DNA of 64,000 nucleotides from Trileptium ribeirensis. Taxonomy: Eukaryota; Nematoda; Enoplea; Enoplida; Thoracostomopsidae. The stretch lies in the NCBI GenBank assembly GCA_030248225.1, contig JASANE010001648.1:34945-98944 (forward strand), written 5' to 3'. Shown here piece by piece: positions 37,101 to 49,399 of this stretch. The notes under the pieces were generated by a model that searched no databases, was not told the origin of the DNA, and worked only from the letters and a program-made list of their open reading frames with translations. Both the position numbers and the translations under genes were made by a program. Position 1 is the stretch's first letter. Every line of letters begins with the position of its first letter.

Positions 37101-37560
37101 ACTATGTGTGTCCAGTGTACAGTTCATGCTTGATGCTTGCTTTAGCAGCCTTTTAACGCTTCGTGTCATTGTCCCGGTACTCGGATTCACACAATCACGG
37201 GAATAATTTACTGTATTACATTAGTACGAAGGGCTCAACTAGTATTCCAGCTGTTCCCGTTTTATCCGGTCTATCGATTCGCCCAATTTCTGTTCAGTTT
37301 GTGGTTGGTCTTATGGTCAGCTACGAATAATTGTTTATTAAGGTATAGTTATTTTCTTGGAAACTCAGCATGTCTTAGAACGTCGAAGGCGTCTGAGAGA
37401 AGCGTGTGGTGCACTATTATTGCATTGCATTGAATTATTGTATTATGCATTATTTAAAATGGATTCAATTTTGCTGCTAACAGTATCCCGTCTAACACTT
37501 CAAACGCAGCAGCAAGGAACAAATTAATGTTTGATAAGAATTAATATATGCTAAGTTTCA
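34190..37560. other. No gene seen
   Basis: AT-rich sequence. Two overlapping short frames at 35.05-35.36 kb lie in a locally GC-richer patch but show no recognisable domain. A GC-rich patch at about 36.72-36.78 kb is likewise unexplained. Confidence 0.45.
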
Positions 37561-37567
37561 AGTAATA

Positions 37568-37711
37568 GTTGTAGCACAGCCATTGTGCGTTAAGAGATTT
37601 GTACGCACGATTGTAACGAGTTCATACGAGTGCGTCAGCACGAGTTTGAACGAGTTAAACAACACAACCGTGCGTACAAATCACTTAAAGCACGCCTGGC
37701 TGTGTTACAAC
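37568..37711. repeat. 144-bp long imperfect hairpin (foldback element)
   Basis: The left arm GTTGTAGCACAGCCA pairs with the right-end TGGCTGTGTTACAAC. The arms continue inward through AAGAGATTTGTACGCACG against CGTGCGTACAAATCACTT and AACGAGTTC against GAACGAGTT, almost to the centre near 37635. There is one 7-nt bulge. It is a foldback-type MITE or a hairpin RNA source; I see no protein. Confidence 0.85.
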
Positions 37712-38358
37712 GAACTTATAATGCAGGTGATTTAACTAAACGTGCGGTAAAACATTTTGATGCACGGATTTAACTATATAAGCTGTGTTATAAGAATTTA
37801 TAAAACATGCTGACGCAACTGGTGTCTATGTACAAACTTTTTAGAATTGAAAATTACAGTGTATTTTAGCATACGCAACGAATGTTTTATACTAACCATA
37901 CCTATGCATAGGAAAACATGAGCTATACATGAGTTTGGTAAACTTCAGTACATTTACTGACAAACTTAAAATTACAAATAACAGCTCCATTTTAGTAAAA
38001 AAATGTAATTACATTATATGGAAAACTAATTAAATCAAAGGATTAATACTGTTAGTTTAAGTGCTTCAGTGCATAATGTTGTCCTATAGAATCTTTAATT
38101 TTTACGAACAATTTCGAATCTTGTTATTCAACAATTTTAAAATAAATTGTGTATAGGTTTATAATCGTTTTTTTTTCAACTGGTGGCGAATATGTACAAT
38201 ATTTGAAGTATCAAGTCAAGGATAAAGTCAATAATTCAATTATACAAACTGACGATTCATTTTAAAACACGTTATACTTATCAGATCGCACAAAATTATG
38301 AATAACCCTCGAATTGTTGTTCGTATAAAACAATAACCTGGATAATCCATGTCGACTA

Positions 38359-38872
38359 ATGCGGCGTTCTCGTTATAATGTCCCCAACGTTTGGAACTAC
38401 GTACACCACACAGTGTCCGGCACACTGTTGACAATAGGGTGTCTTAGACACCCCATGTTTTTAATAAATATTTTCAAAGGTACCTAGTTACGCGTATTAC
38501 CACTTCTTGACAGTGTCAGGCACACCATGTTTCTGACTGTTTTATTGACTGTGTTTTATTGACGGAATTATTTGATCAATGTTCATATGGGCAAGATACA
38601 AATACCGAGTATTTAGAAAAACTACACAACACAATTGACTAATAAACCGTATTAGCTACAGCCGGTGTCCGTTATAGTTAATTCGCACCAAATTGGTAGC
38701 TAAGGGTGTGTACGACACTGTCAAGAAAAAATGTAGTAGCTAGGGGTATGTGGTATACCTCGGCAATTGATTTACAGTATGGGTGTCACCTGACTATCTA
38801 TACGGTAGGGTAGCGACTACAGGGGGACAAAAGTTCCAAACAGCGGGGACATTATAACGTGACCGCCTCATA
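38359..38872. mobile_element. ACGTTATAA-end MITE, copy d
   Basis: The ends GCGGCGTTCTCGTTATAATG and, inverted, GAGGCGGTCACGTTATAATG are followed by TCCCC and TTTGGAAC on both sides. The interior is homologous to the copy at 26997-27484. It contains RGTGT-N5-ACACY palindromes at 38412-38426, 38438-38452, 38512-38526 and 38705-38719. Confidence 0.88.
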
Positions 38873-39039
38873 ATACTTAGCTATGGTTATTTCACAGAAG
38901 CCGATCTTCAATTATGATTTAATTATTCGGTTTACCCGAGGCAATAGCTACTATTAATTATTTTTTATTTGCTGCTTGATTTTTTGCGAAGACTAAACAA
39001 ATGCTGCGGCAGTCCTTATGATTTTTTCATCCAAAGAAC

Positions 39040-39300
39040 AAACTATAAAAGGCATAAACTGTCATTTAAATTGTGTTTCCGAAAATTCAACGATATTGCG
39101 GACATGATGGCGTTCAGCTTTCCGTGTTTTGATATTGCCACGTTGATGTGGTTTGCAGTTGTTAGTTTACGTTCTATGTGCTCTAATTTGTTATGTTTAA
39201 AATATATACAGCGTCTCAAAGCTCTTTGGGAAACCCGCACCTTTCTTAAAGCGACACGAAATGCAAGACAGGACACCTTGATAAAAGCATGGACTAGTGG
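39040..39300 (+). pseudogene. Possible LINE reverse transcriptase C-terminal scrap
   Basis: A plus-strand frame reads FNDIADMMAFSFPCFDIATL and LKYIQRLKALWE, resembling the 'KA.RI..M.FRSF.C.D...L' and 'YI.RL..lQRRFTK' blocks of the LINE copies at 13.4 and 22.5 kb. It is degenerate and the match is loose. Confidence 0.4.
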
Positions 39301-39612
39301 TCTATAACGGCGTTCTACCAATCCGCAGGGTTAGGTGTTGACGTCCCGTTGATACTTGTCTATTTGCTTCGTTGTAGTATTTTGTTTCAGCAAATAAATG
39401 GTGCTTCTAACAGATAAATGAAATTTTCACCAAAATTTGTATACATAGCTAGCTCGGGCTTTATATAAACAGATAATCCATGCGGTGTTCTATTGCACGT
39501 TTGTGTTTCTCCGCCAGCAATTCATCGTTACTTTCAAGTTGTTATTTTGGTGGCTTCTCGCCCACCCTCCCTCAATATATTTTGCTTTGTTTTAGACCTT
39601 CGTTCTGTGGTT

Positions 39613-40525
39613 CTTGCCAGTGTTCAAAGTACCGGTTGCCTAGAGAGCATATCAGACGATGTGGTAAATTTCTGCTCGATGCCAAAGCGCCAGCAACTAC
39701 ACTTCAGTACTCAGGTAGTGTCCTTCGTTTCAGTAAATGGGCGAGACGACGTGTCATCTTTCTTGCTGTGTTCTAGATGGGCTGGAATTCTGTATCTTAA
39801 ATACCTTGCAGACTACCAATTTTCTTCTTCTTCTATTAATACCACGTGGTCCGCCATTCTTTGATTTAATGGTTTATGTGGATTCCATAGCCTGAATAAG
39901 GATCCGCTGTGTGTTCTGAGTTTGCAGGCAGCGCGGAGACGTTCTTGTTTTGCCGTGCTTCGCGCGCATACTAAACCATTCCCCGCGGCCTATTAGCATA
40001 AAGTGTTAGTCTTTCTTACATCCTCGGACTCACTATATTCTTTGCGTTTAGCTTGTTTCTTGGTGTTATTGTTTTACGTTTTTTGCGCACTTCCGAAGCG
40101 CTGGCTCTTACGGTTTCTAAGGTCGTTATGGATTCTATCATATGTAGGTTTATACAAAAATCTAAAACAGACCAACTGCGCATTGGTAGTTACGTCTACA
40201 TATCAAGTGGCCAAGCTCTGTGCTCTCCGGGCTCAATTCTCGCTAAGTATTGATTTAAGTTAAGGGGATCGTCTTTAAGGGGTTGTCCGGTAGTCTTCCA
40301 TTATTTCCGAAATTTTCTGGGCCTCGGATTTCGTAAACTCTGTCCACGTATGACTACTTCCGCCAATAGTTTTCTTCCATTGTATTGTATTTAAAAATTC
40401 CAGGTCGTTGGTCTCTCCACACTCTTCGCTCCGGAGGCGCTTCGTTCGCCTCCGCTCAAGGGATTTTTGACGCTGCCATTCAACGATACGGTTTGTCGTA
40501 CATTGTTGTCATGTCTTGTTTGTAA
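39613..40525 (+). pseudogene. Crypton/DIRS-like tyrosine recombinase, frameshifted
   Basis: Read through four frame segments, the sequence shows the domain order of a eukaryotic tyrosine recombinase. First is an N-terminal SAM-like region (LLDAKAPATTLQYSGSVLRF, then SKWA; later LYLKYLADY, SSSSINTTWSAI and LQAARRR). Then comes the first catalytic Arg in SLYSLRLACF ... FLRTSEALALT, with QKSKTDQLRIGSYVYIS. Last is the second catalytic motif SLHTLRSGGASFASAQGIFD (H-x-x-R) at 40412-40471, with a stop at 40523-40525. Disruptions: TGA at 39862-39864, TAG near 39993, and shifts near 39770, 40060 and 40260-40410. The segment after HxxR is shortened (RYG runs into SYIVV), so the usual GRW block is missing and the nucleophilic Tyr is doubtful. 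No reverse transcriptase is adjacent, which favours a Crypton-type origin. Confidence 0.75.
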
Positions 40526-40529
40526 GTAA

Positions 40530-43500
40530 AAATTTGGCAGTCTCACTTCTCGAATTCAGAGAACTTAGAATAAAATGATTTTTCTGCGATTTTGAAATAT
40601 TCTACAATACTGTAATCTACTCGAAATGTAGTTTCCTATGAGCAGAGTTGCAAAAAAATTGTGGATCTCCAACGGTCCAGCGAAGTATCTAGTATAATGG
40701 CTATAACATCGCAATGAGCTATAGTAAAAACTTTTTATTATAGCTGTCGCAAGAAATCCATATGAAACGCTTAGCGTTACATATCTTTAAAGAAGACACA
40801 GCTTAGTTCGTCCGAGATGCGGCAGCCCCTTGATTTAATCTTTGGATTATTATAAGGCTTGTATGAATAGTTCCGCTTAGGATAAGGCTCAGACTTAGTA
40901 TAGAGGCGAAGGTACAACCTTCATATAGCTTACTGCCCTCAACTTGACATTTGCCCATACCAATATGTTCTACCTTTCTTTTTATTTTAGATTTGAAGTT
41001 CGTCATAGCCAACACATTTTCTAACCGATATTCAATGAATACAAAGCAAAACTCATTATTTGGAGTTAGAGCTACGGTGATACATGATTATCTAAAAGGC
41101 TAAAAAAGCTAAGAATACCCGCAGACGCACATCTATATCGCAAACTTAGGCAAAACGCTACCTACTATTAGTTTTGTTATCACTAAAACTAAAAACACTG
41201 TACTTGAATTGTAAGTATGACATTTATTTTTTAATCGACATCACCTTTTGCATCTATTTCAGTTTATCGAAAATTCCGAAAAATCTTGCTCTGCGAAATG
41301 TTACGGAGTCCACAAAACGTGTTCCCTAATACGACATACCTGTTCCTAAAAAGATAAAAGTGGGCTATTAAGGCACAGTTTGGAAGCTTTGCAAGTAGCA
41401 TGTTCATACCTTTGGCTAAATAATACAAACTAAGGCGCGATATAGTTAAAAAAATTCTCCATCGCACGATATAAATTTTAATGCGGTTCCCTTTGGTAAT
41501 GCGTCAAAATCTTTGAAGAAAACAACACTTAACAATTTATGCTATAAACACAAACATAGAATCTTAACCACTCAAAATTAACAGGCATAATAATATTGTA
41601 GTAGAAACAATTCATCAGAAATACAGCAGGCAAGATTTTTTATTGAAGATTTTAGGTTTGATTTTGAAATGCAGGTTTAACTCTAAGAAGAGTGAGCAGT
41701 TTATAATGTTTCAGAATGCGATAAAATGGGTTTTATTATCGCACAGAAGAAGTAGTTGTTAGCTCGCTTTCAGTTTGTTGCGCCTTCAAAGCAGAAATGA
41801 ATGTTATTTGGCTCGTTCAGTTGTCTTGATTCTACAAAACTTTAGTACTATTCACTCATTAAAATGAAGCTTGCACTTATTAATATCGTATGACACCGAA
41901 GAGAGAAAAAATTACATTTATATCGTGAAACAAGTTTTTTTCACGTGCAACGACGATATGAGTTTTGACTGGATTGCACTGTCGACGAGAAAACGTTTGA
42001 GTACAGCTGATGTACCATCAGGGCAACCAGATAACCCCACTCGACAATTGATATCGCCGAAATTCCCACAAACAAGCCAGTAATACCACCCATGTCGCTT
42101 ATCAACGATATTAACTGAAAATATAATAAATTAAGCAAACACTCAAATTTTTGCGCTTAAATATGTCTAGCTACTATTCTAATAGATTGGGTATATTTTT
42201 GAGTAAAGATAATCTAAAATTGTCATCTATTACAAATCGTAAAACCAGTAATAGAATAAAATTTCGATAAACATTCATAGAAACAAATATATCAGAAGGA
42301 ATTTTACAACAGACAATATAAAAATCATCGCATGTTTTCGATTAATTAAATTCAATATCTTTTTACAAGGTGGGCAAAGTCCGGCAGTTGAAGCAGTAGA
42401 TGGTTTGTAAGTTCTTAAGGTGTGGTAAAATTTCGGAATTTCTCGGAAATCATCAATTTTTTTCCAATTTCCCTAAAATTTTTATAAAATTTTGTCAATT
42501 TTCCTTAATTCTCAATAATATTTTCATCAATTTTTTGGTAATTAAGGAAATGTTCTCTAACTTAGCGGCGCGGAAGGGGTGCAGCGCCCGACCTTTAGTA
42601 CGGTTACTCCCCCACTATATGATCACGGTATGATGTACATTTTTAGGTGAAGTGACGCAGTTGCTGAATAAAGTGCCTTAAATACGCCGCACATACAGTG
42701 CTATGGTGTCTGGATTTGTTTAATCACATGTCCAATATTAACAAACTTTGTAGTTGGTATCTGAAAATATTTACATCTTTGTGTAGTTATCATCAAAGTT
42801 CCTACTAGTGTTTGTTGACCAAACAATACTTCCAGACGCTTCTAACCACTGGGATATATCCTAACAGTTAATCAACCCACCTTCGGATATTTTATAATAT
42901 TCATATAATTAGAAAACCGATGCGAGGTGCCGGAGAAAGGGGAGGGTTAGCAAGGTGATTGGGCTGGGCCCACCCGGAGAGGGGGTTAGGCTCGGGCCCC
43001 CAGGGAAGATAACCACTATCCCCTATCAGCATGTGTGGTTTATGATATGATATAAGATTATATATAATTATTACAAATATATATTATATATGTATGATAT
43101 ATATAATGGACGATTATATGTTACAGTTTTATATAAAATAAACAATACATTTATAGTATGTATGTCCTACAATTATATATAGATATAACAGTAAATGTTG
43201 AGGCATTATATATTTATATTATATGATTATGTCATATTGTAAATGAAATTATATAATTTTTTTATGTTATATAATTATTTATGATAAATATGTAACTATT
43301 ATTTACTGTACACACATGCAATATATATATCATAGGTATCGAAGGTCAGTTGGCATGGGCGCTCTGGTAGACGATTCCGGCCGCCAGTACTCTGTGGTAC
43401 AAATGGGAGTAAAGTCGAAATGTCTAGAGCCTTGCTAATTTTTTTCCAAAACTGGTAATATTTGGCGCTAATTTTGCTAAAATTGCTAAAACTTTGCAAA

Positions 43501-43800
43501 CAAAATTCTTGTCAATTGCTAAAATTTTAGGCGAGCCTTGTGATTCCATAGCGCTCAAGGTATCCGAATCGTGGAGGTAATCCCACATACCGTTCACCCG
43601 TGATATATAGGTGTTAATATAGATTTGATCTTAGACAACATAGATTTATTTCATGTGCTAAAATATTTTATGTTTAGTTATTATATATTATAATAATACA
43701 ATATAATTACATAATTCTAATATACTAGCTACAGAGTATATTGAAACAGACTTAGTGTAGCAAGCCGGAGTTTTCTCAAAAAAGTCTAATTGGTCAAAAT
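40530..43800. other. No gene seen; AT-rich tract
   Basis: No recognisable frame. A nearly pure A/T tract of TATATAATTAT-type sequence runs from about 43030 to 43330. Confidence 0.5.
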
Positions 43801-43810
43801 TCCTTTTTCT

Positions 43811-44349
43811 AATGCTTCTCGCCGCATAACTCTCCATTGATGAATTTTCTCAAATTTCAATTACTGGACGCCTAATGACATGTTTGGTGCACCTTGCTTT
43901 GCATTAGTGATTTAAAAATTTCAAGCTTTTGTCTTTTTGGTTATAATGCTTTTCGCCGCATAACTCTCCATTGATGAATTTTCTCAAATTTCAATTACTG
44001 GACGCCTAATGACATGTTTGGTGCACCTTGCTTTGCATTAGTGATTTAAAAATTTCAAGCTTTTGTCTTTTTGGTTATAATGCTTTTCGCCGCATAACTC
44101 TCCATTGATGAATTTTCTCAAATTTCAATTACTGGACGCCTAATGACATGTATTTGGTGCACCTTGCTTTGCATTAGTGATTTAAAAATTTCAAGCTTTT
44201 GTCTTTTTGGTTATAATGCTTTTCGCCGCATAACTCTCCATTGATGAATTTTCTCAAATTTCAATTACTGGACGCCTAATGACATGTATTGGTGCACCTT
44301 GCTTTGCATTAGTGATTTAAAAATTTCAAGCTTTTGTCTTTTTGGTTAT
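43811..44349. repeat. 134-bp satellite-like tandem repeat, four copies
   Basis: Copies start at about 43811, 43945, 44079 and 44215, marked by GCCGCATAACTCTCC at 43821, 43955, 44089 and 44225. Copies two to four are almost identical, apart from a 1-2 bp insertion after GACATGT in the last two. Very recent amplification; non-coding. Confidence 0.95.
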
Positions 44350-44668
44350 TGGACAAACAAATAAAGTGCTTTCTCAGCCGGTTTTGTATATAACTATCAC
44401 GACAGTAGCCTTACGATTGAAGTATTGCTGCTTGTATAATTGGTATCGCGGCAGTTTAAATCGGCTCAGTGACCTGATTTTAGAATAACACAAAAATATA
44501 CTAGTTCCGTTTTACATCGCTTTGCGAGTTACTAAAGTATAATTCTATATATTGTGTAAATATTTTAGATAAATGTACTATAATTTTTCGACTGTCGGTG
44601 TAAGTCAACTTATTTTTGGTGTAAGAATTTCGATAAATTTGTTTTTGATCGATAGCAAAGGTGGTTAA

Positions 44669-45022
44669 CTATTTAAACGCGAAAAGCTCCGACCTTATCT
44701 TTTTTGTAAAAATATTAAGAAAATGGTTTTCAAGGTTCTTTTCTATATCTGGGCTAGGATTACCTGTGTTCTGCAGTCCATATCTCGCGACACAGATGCT
44801 GTAAATAGAATGAAAAAACTGAACCTGCTTATCGAGATCAACAATTTTGTTGACCATCACTTTTGGGGAAGTGCGCTTTGGTCCGATGTAGACCCGAATA
44901 TGGTTCATGGACTCTCTGCCAAAAATATCCATTTTCACAATTTGTGCCTTTAAACTAGTGCAGGTTTCACAGAATAATGAGTGCAAAAAATGGGCAGTTT
45001 TGTCTTTAACAACCGCTTGCAA
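44669..45022 (-). CDS. Unrecognised 117-codon frame, possible terminal exon
   Basis: This is among the longer open frames outside mobile elements. It is preceded on the minus strand by a pyrimidine-rich TTTGGTTTCTTGCAAG that would make a good splice acceptor. The residues are mixed and hydrophilic, with VYIGPKRTSPKVMVNKIVD in the middle. I do not recognise a family. It could be the last exon of an unknown gene or a chance frame, since the opposite strand is also open for 76 codons. Confidence 0.25.
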   Translation of the reverse strand: MQAVVKDKTAHFLHSLFCETCTSLKAQIVKMDIFGRESMNHIRVYIGPKRTSPKVMVNKIVDLDKQVQFFHSIYSICVARYGLQNTGNPSPDIEKNLENHFLNIFTKKIRSELFAFK

Positions 45023-45237
45023 GAAACCAAAATCTCTTATGAACGGTTATATGATATTTTTGTTTATTGGAAACGGCTGCTAGAGATTACAAAAGTCTGT
45101 AATAGCTATCCATTAAAATTTCAAATATTTAACTGTTGGCTGTAAGAGAGTTTTGTATGTTACAGCTGGCTGTAAGAGACAAAAGTTTCTAACAGCTAGC
45201 CATTAGAAACAAAAATCTGTTACAGCAAACTCATTAT

Positions 45238-45417
45238 TGATATTGGAGCCCCGTCCAGTTTGATATTGGTGCCCTCCTCCAGTTTGATATTGGTGCTCCC
45301 TTCAGTTTGATATTGGTGTCCATCCAGTTTGATATTGGTGCCCCACTCCAGTTTTTCATTGGTGTCCCCTCCAGTTTGATATTTATACCCTCTCTAGTTT
45401 GATATTGACCCCTCTCA
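45238..45417. repeat. 22-24-bp minisatellite, eight units
   Basis: About eight units of consensus CCAGTTTGATATTGGTGCCC with variable pyrimidine-rich linkers. They are read as repeated ISNW residues in one minus frame, which is an artefact. A second, more decayed repeat of CTGGCTGTAAGAGACAAAAG type precedes it at about 45073-45228. Confidence 0.9.
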
Positions 45418-45429
45418 AAAATAGAGGGC

Positions 45430-48035
45430 ATACGGTATGATATGCGATTAAACTAGTCGTAGCGACGCCACTAAAATATTGCCGGTGTATTATTGCTGTT
45501 GTGGGACTTTAAAGAGACTCAGGGATCCGAATTTGGAATGTCGACATTGTCACTAAGTATAGAGTAGCCACACTCGCTCCGTTCACCGTTGCTTTGCGAG
45601 ATAATAGTTTAAAGTTTCTCTGGAAACATTTGGTTAGGCTTTATCGGCTAATAATATATACAATGAAAACTTATTGTGCTGCCTCAATTGCAGGTGGGGT
45701 TTGCGACTGACGCACATCCATGCGGAATGAAATAATACTTTATTGCCATAAAGACATGTAGTGAGGCAAATTATATAATATCTGTCAATATCTGTCTGAT
45801 ATTTCAAGAACTTTCAGTTCGTATTTTCTGCAACAAAATTCAAACACTAGTCTGCTAGAAGTGATTTGGCAAAATATAGTATGAATAGACAAATACAATC
45901 CACTCAGACAGCATAGCACCGGCACTTGTAAGCCCCAAACAGCGAGATCAGAAATGGGTCTGATATAACTTACTATTTGAACAATACAAGTATCCCGCAA
46001 GCGAGTGTGAAACGGTGCGAGCGTGGTTCTATCTTTAAGTTACTTTGTTAAATCAGCTGTGTGTTTGAAGTATATACCACCCTAAAATCTCATGAACCCT
46101 GAACCCATTGAAAATCCTAAAATCTCGTCGACACCAAACCCACCGAAAGCAACTTAAAACGCATCAAGTATTTGTGATGATCTATATATATCCAAGCTAT
46201 CGTATTCAGCCTTCAGAAAACCTTTATAAATGAAAACGTTCTAGATTTTGGAATCGCTTTCGTCAACCGCAAAACCCTTTAAATCTCGTGAAAAGGTATG
46301 GTATAGTCACGTTAGACTCCAGATATCTATTAGGTTATCAAGCACTTTGAATACGATAGTTTTGTTATCTAGTATCCAACCTGACATTATTATACCATTT
46401 GAGGAGTTTCAAGAGTTTTGCGATGGACGATATCGATTTCCAAAATGTTGACTGTCTTCATTTATGTGTCTATGTACTGCTCAAAAGGCCTAAATATATA
46501 ATAAGTTTTCTTTACGCGAATACGAGGTCTTACTTTTAAGATTCCAGCATCAATATTTCATTGCTTTTTAAACCACGCTTGTTGAGCTAACTTCGGTATG
46601 AACGATAGTTATTCCAATTATCTATTTATATATTTACTGAATGCATTTAACGAAGTGTAGAGAGAAACCGAATCAGATGCCAGAACGGAAGCTGAATATA
46701 CCAATTAATTACGATTAAAAGATGTACAACTATGAAATTATATACGATCATCTTATATATTTTGTGCGAACGTTCAACTTACGGTATACATTGGAATTTC
46801 GGTTAACGCAATTCGCGACAACGAGTCGTAGTACAAAATCAAAATACCGGACTCCCTGTAATACGTAACATTGCATAATTAAAAATAGGACAGTGTCATA
46901 AACATAATATAGATCACTTAATATAAATAAAATGTTTTCATATTTTTTTAGTTTTGCTTAGCCTAATTTGTAGCTGCATTCAGAAAATTGCAATGAAATT
47001 GAAAAAAAGCACAACTTAGTATCGGTCTGCTATATTCAGATATGAACATGTTTGACTTGTAAAACAATTTGATTATATTGTAAAACAATATTCAATATAA
47101 AATGGTTACTGTCTGATAGAATAACAAGTTAATAGAATAATTATATCTTTTCATAAAAAAAATTTAAAACGAATATGTTTTATTAAAATTAAGTGCAATT
47201 ATTCTCTTTGATGCATGCATTGATTCTCAATTATGCACTTTGATGTAGATACCTCAGCTCTTTCTATTATTATCAACGTGGCGTGATAGCCGTATAACCT
47301 GAAACTGAAAATATCCTAAAAAAATGATAGTTTTATAATTACTACTGCAGTGTGTAAAACCATTGTTGTTATGCGAAGTATATTGCCTCTTTCTAGCATT
47401 TTATCTTCGAATATATAAAGAATACGAATATGTCATCTGATTTTTCTATCATAAGCCGTTTTAACAAAAGTTTAAACGATTACTTTATGTTTTGTTACAT
47501 ATAATGCGTTGGTATTACTGTCAAAGAATCAAACTGAAATTCTCACTATTACAACGGTTGGGTACATATGCAGCATTGAATGTTATTCGCCGTCTGTCGT
47601 TCTTGAAAATGGTCTGTTTGTTGTGCTAAAAATTATTGTTTTATTCAGATGTTAAATACGACTTCATATCACCACTACACCTACAATCCCACAGTCTTGC
47701 CATAAATTATTGCTTAGTGTTTTGTAGTCAGGCTACATATTAAATAGTGTTACAATGATCATTTTAAAGGCGACACCGTGACGATTGTGCTTGATGATAT
47801 CTGTAAATTAACCATATATGATTACAAACATGGGGGCTTTCGTAAACCAGAATTGTCTATCGTGCCGGAGCATTGAACAGAAACCGAATTGTATAAACGC
47901 AAGCTGCATACTTAATTAACTGAGGGTCTTCTCTGTCATTTAAGGAATCCCGAAGCGAGCAAAACAATAACAAACGGGACAACAAACACTGTCCAACGAA
48001 CGTTACGACAACGCTTTGCAACATGCGAGAGATAC
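45430..48035. other. No gene seen
   Basis: AT-rich sequence with short frames only. None has a recognisable domain. Confidence 0.5.
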
Positions 48036-48040
48036 AACTA

Positions 48041-48390
48041 CACATTAGCGGCCGCACAAGGGATACTTGAGACATGGCTTAACTTATATTAATGTGAGCG
48101 TTATACAATTATTGTAAAAATGCTTGGCTGTTAATATAAACAATGCAACAAACTGCCAGATTTATTCGTTAGAACACTGCGTCTGTCAACATCGCTAATT
48201 GCTTTAATATTGTTCGTTTAATATGCACTGATATAACTGTACATTAATGGCAGCACAATGGGTACTTTAGTGATGGCTTAACTTTTACGCATGTGAGCGT
48301 TGTACAATTATTGTACAGACACAAACAATGCAACAAATAGCCAGACTCATTAGTGTACGGGGTATGTCGACATCGCCGGTTGTTTTAAAA
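48041..48390. repeat. Diverged tandem duplication, about 200-bp period
   Basis: Copies start at 48041 (CACATTAGCGGCCGCACAAG) and 48241 (TACATTAATGGCAGCACAAT). They share ATGGCTTAACTT, ATGTGAGCGTT, ACAATTATTGTA, AAACAATGCAACAAA and GTCRACATCGC in order. Confidence 0.8.
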
Positions 48391-49317
48391 CTGCTCTTAA
48401 TTTTTTAAGCGACAAGCTACGTTTTGATGAGTTTCTACACCACTAGGCCACGCTATCATTAAGGCGACCTGTATTATATTGAAGATGACTTTACCTACAT
48501 TGCGAGTTTCCCAAAGAGTTTTGAAATGCTTTTAATATTCAAACTTAATAAAGTACAGTGCTTCCCGTTGAGAGAAAGTATTGATTATGCTTGACAGCAT
48601 GAAAATGCAAATTCAGATAACAAGGCAGCCATCAGATTTCAACTGTGGGCAGGCATAAACCGAAATAAATGCGCTCGCAATTTGCTATTGATACGCATTC
48701 AATACTTATGAGTCATGCCAAAACGGAAAAATATAACAACAACAGCACAGACTCACCTTGCTCTTTTGCAGCGTTTCTGGTTCTTCGGAAGATCACACGC
48801 CATAAACTACAACACATGTATGCGAGTATTATTGTTTAATACAGTTCAATTTTTCAACCATATTTGCGGAAGATTGTTTCTCTCATTATACCCCAAATAA
48901 TGCCTTATAAGCTTGACTGCAATTTTCAAATGTGGCAGTGCATGACTATAACAGTTTTGTACCGGTTTCATATTTGATGCGAAGAGCGTGTCGCAACTTT
49001 TTTTCGGTGAATTTTGCTAATAGGTACAGCATAAGCTGATAAAGCTAATTTAAATTTGACTCAACTTTTCACAGTAAATGTGAGCTAACCGGGTATATTT
49101 GTTCAATATCGAGATGACACTTATAGTTTCGTGTATGGCAAAAACTACCGGAACATACTATTTTCTTGATCATTTCATGCCCACTAGGTCCAAATGGACC
49201 TAACGCACATTGTGAGTCGTTGTGTTTGCTGATTTTGTTGCATGCTGTACGTTTGCACGTGCGTTGTATTTCGCTCGCATTTTGAGGTTCGTCAAGGAAC
49301 TGAGCAGCAGCTTTCGT

Positions 49318-49386
49318 ATAGCTCAGCGGTCTATGTACACAACTTCCACCCCAACGACCCGGGTTTGATTCCTGGCGCCGGTGTGA
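49318..49386 (+). mobile_element. tRNA-derived SINE head (decayed)
   Basis: TATAGCTCAGCGG fits the internal A box and GGGTTTGATTCC the B box of a tRNA-type Pol III promoter, about 40 bp apart. CCGGGTTTGATTCCTGG can form a T-arm. The acceptor ends do not pair, so this is not a functional tRNA gene; a tRNA-derived SINE or tRNA pseudogene is more likely. Confidence 0.5.
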
Positions 49387-49399
49387 GTAAATCAAATAT

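Noticed and set aside
45234..45431. Minus frame with repeated ISNW residues as a repeat protein
   Set aside because: It is only the translation of a 22-24-bp minisatellite whose linkers vary in length.
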